Shown here in pieces: positions 63,177 through 64,000 of a DNA stretch of 64,000 nt (positions within the stretch are counted from its first letter, which is position 1; each line of letters begins with the position of its first letter). Made by a program: the position numbers and the translations under genes. Source of the stretch: Bryobacterales bacterium (GTDB taxonomy: Bacteria; Acidobacteriota; Terriglobia; Bryobacterales; Bryobacteraceae); the NCBI GenBank assembly GCA_016716385.1, contig JADJWL010000011.1:124001-188000 (forward strand), in the 5' to 3' direction. The notes beneath the pieces were generated by a model that did not search any database, was not told where the DNA came from, and saw only the letters and a program-made list of their open reading frames with translations.

Positions 63177-64000
63177 TTACTCCCGCTCGTCGTCCTCAAG
63201 ATCGATCGCCAGCGGGGCGAACACTGCGCGCCGGACTCCGGGGAACGGGCGGTCCGCGCCCATCACCGCACGCCACAGAATTCGGTTCAGTTGATCGCTG
63301 GGAGCGGCGTCCGGGACCTCCCAGCGCATCTTCGCGCTTGCCTGCGCGTCGCGCTTTGCTTGCCCGCGCAGCGCGTTCAGTGGCGGATTCGCCTCGAACA
63401 GATCCTGCTTCGGCTTCACATGAGAGTAAGGCGTCGCGTCCGGCGTATCGGTAAACGAGGCCCGCATGTCCGTCGCGATCCGGTCGAACAGCGTCATCGG
63501 CGGTGCGCCCAGAATCAGCTCGATCGTCTTCACCATGCTTTGCTGCGCGTAGAAGGTCGAATCGACTGTGCCGCGCCGTGTGTAGGGACTGATCGCCAGC
63601 GCCACCGTGCGGTGGCCGTCGACGTGATCCACGCCGTTCTGTGCGTCGTCCTCGACCACGAAGATCGCCATCTTCTTCCAGAAAGGCGACTTCGAGAGGG
63701 CTTCCACAAGCTGGCCCATCGCCAGGTCGTTGTCCGCAACCATTGCCTTGGGCGTTGAGAGGTTTGGCGCCGTGCCGTACGTGTGGTCGCAGGGAAGCTG
63801 CACGATCACGAAGTTCGGCATCTTGCCTTCCTGCGTCCAGCGGGCGATGTCCTTCAGCAGGATCTGCGCCCGCGCCACATCGGGGATCGCGTTTGTGTAG
63901 GACGGAAAGTACGCGGCGAGCATGCTGTTCAGCGGTGGAATGTCGGAACGTACGGTCCAGCGGCTGCTGAAATCAGCGCCCTTTTCCCACTCGCGCAGCA
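63177..64000 (-). CDS. Phosphoesterase-family protein (5' end beyond window), likely exported
   Basis: 275 residues of C-terminal sequence seen; the frame is open to the window edge, so the gene starts outside. Motifs MPNFVIVQLPCDHTYGT, MVADNDLAMGQLVEALSKSPFW and KMAIFVVEDDAQNGVDHVDGHRTVALAISPY are typical of the alkaline phosphatase/phosphoesterase part of proteins that combine a YncE-like beta-propeller with a phosphoesterase domain, with VEDDAQNGxDHVDGH supplying metal ligands. About 102 bases without a gene separate it from the VWA operon. Confidence 0.82.
   Translation of the reverse strand, partial: LREWEKGADFSSRWTVRSDIPPLNSMLAAYFPSYTNAIPDVARAQILLKDIARWTQEGKMPNFVIVQLPCDHTYGTAPNLSTPKAMVADNDLAMGQLVEALSKSPFWKKMAIFVVEDDAQNGVDHVDGHRTVALAISPYTRRGTVDSTFYAQQSMVKTIELILGAPPMTLFDRIATDMRASFTDTPDATPYSHVKPKQDLFEANPPLNALRGQAKRDAQASAKMRWEVPDAAPSDQLNRILWRAVMGADRPFPGVRRAVFAPLAIDLEDDERE

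Overview
The window is GC-rich (about two thirds G+C in most genes) and almost completely coding; no gap exceeds about 215 bases. The gene content points to a soil-type acidobacterium of the Bryobacterales/Solibacter kind: planctomycete/acidobacterial DUF1592-type cytochrome, many exported enzymes and beta-propellers with twin-arginine-like leaders, BNR sialidase-like proteins, a sulfatase, LytS-type kinase and ClpC/HslUV proteases. This taxonomic reading is an inference from gene families; no rRNA is present.

Layout. 1-5.6 kb (minus strand): a truncated cytochrome gene, an FN3 lipoprotein, hslU-hslV and nadB. 5.7-8.7 kb: gamma-glutamyltransferase convergent with a polytopic membrane protein. 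8.8-17.7 kb: branched-chain and proline biosynthesis, with leuABCD (one operon, minus strand) divergent from a LysR regulator, then ilvD-proC-ymdB-like-small ORF. 17.8-24.3 kb: exported TIM-barrel protein, orphan LolD-type ATPase, clpC with a clear terminator, a dihydroorotate-dehydrogenase-like protein and a LytS-type kinase. 24.3-33 kb: sialidase-like protein, DUF433/DUF5615 toxin-antitoxin pair, an unknown Tat-type exported protein, an exported RNase-toxin-like protein with a likely immunity partner, a sulfite-dehydrogenase-like pair, a zinc-ribbon protein and malate synthase.

33-49.5 kb: a frameshifted PAAR gene, a cytidylate-kinase-like/nuclease-like fusion coupled to hpt, an ABC-F protein, a D-aminoacylase-like hydrolase, an O-methyltransferase, a CpaE/TadZ-type ATPase, an exported beta-helix protein, a two-gene OLD-like ATPase + DUF4276 module of lower GC (the best candidate for a defence system), a membrane-anchored PQQ-type propeller, a frameshifted GNAT gene, and a transporter/enolase-superfamily divergent pair sharing a perfect palindrome. 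49.5-64 kb: RodZ-like HTH protein, sulfatase, tRNA-Ala(GGC), a three-gene LolA-like/permease/ATPase operon, an MFS exporter, more exported glycan-related proteins, an operon of VWA protein-sensor kinase-response regulator, and a truncated phosphoesterase.

Working picture: core amino-acid biosynthesis and proteostasis operons alternate with an exported glycan/acid-sugar scavenging repertoire (sialidases, sulfatase, epimerase, beta-helix, hexuronate-type MFS, dehydratase) and small conflict modules. Two genes (PAAR, GNAT) are broken by single-base indels in four-base C/G runs, so an assembly error must be excluded before calling them pseudogenes. The features below use start codons chosen from start-stop overlaps, Shine-Dalgarno sequences and family alignment from memory; no database search was possible.
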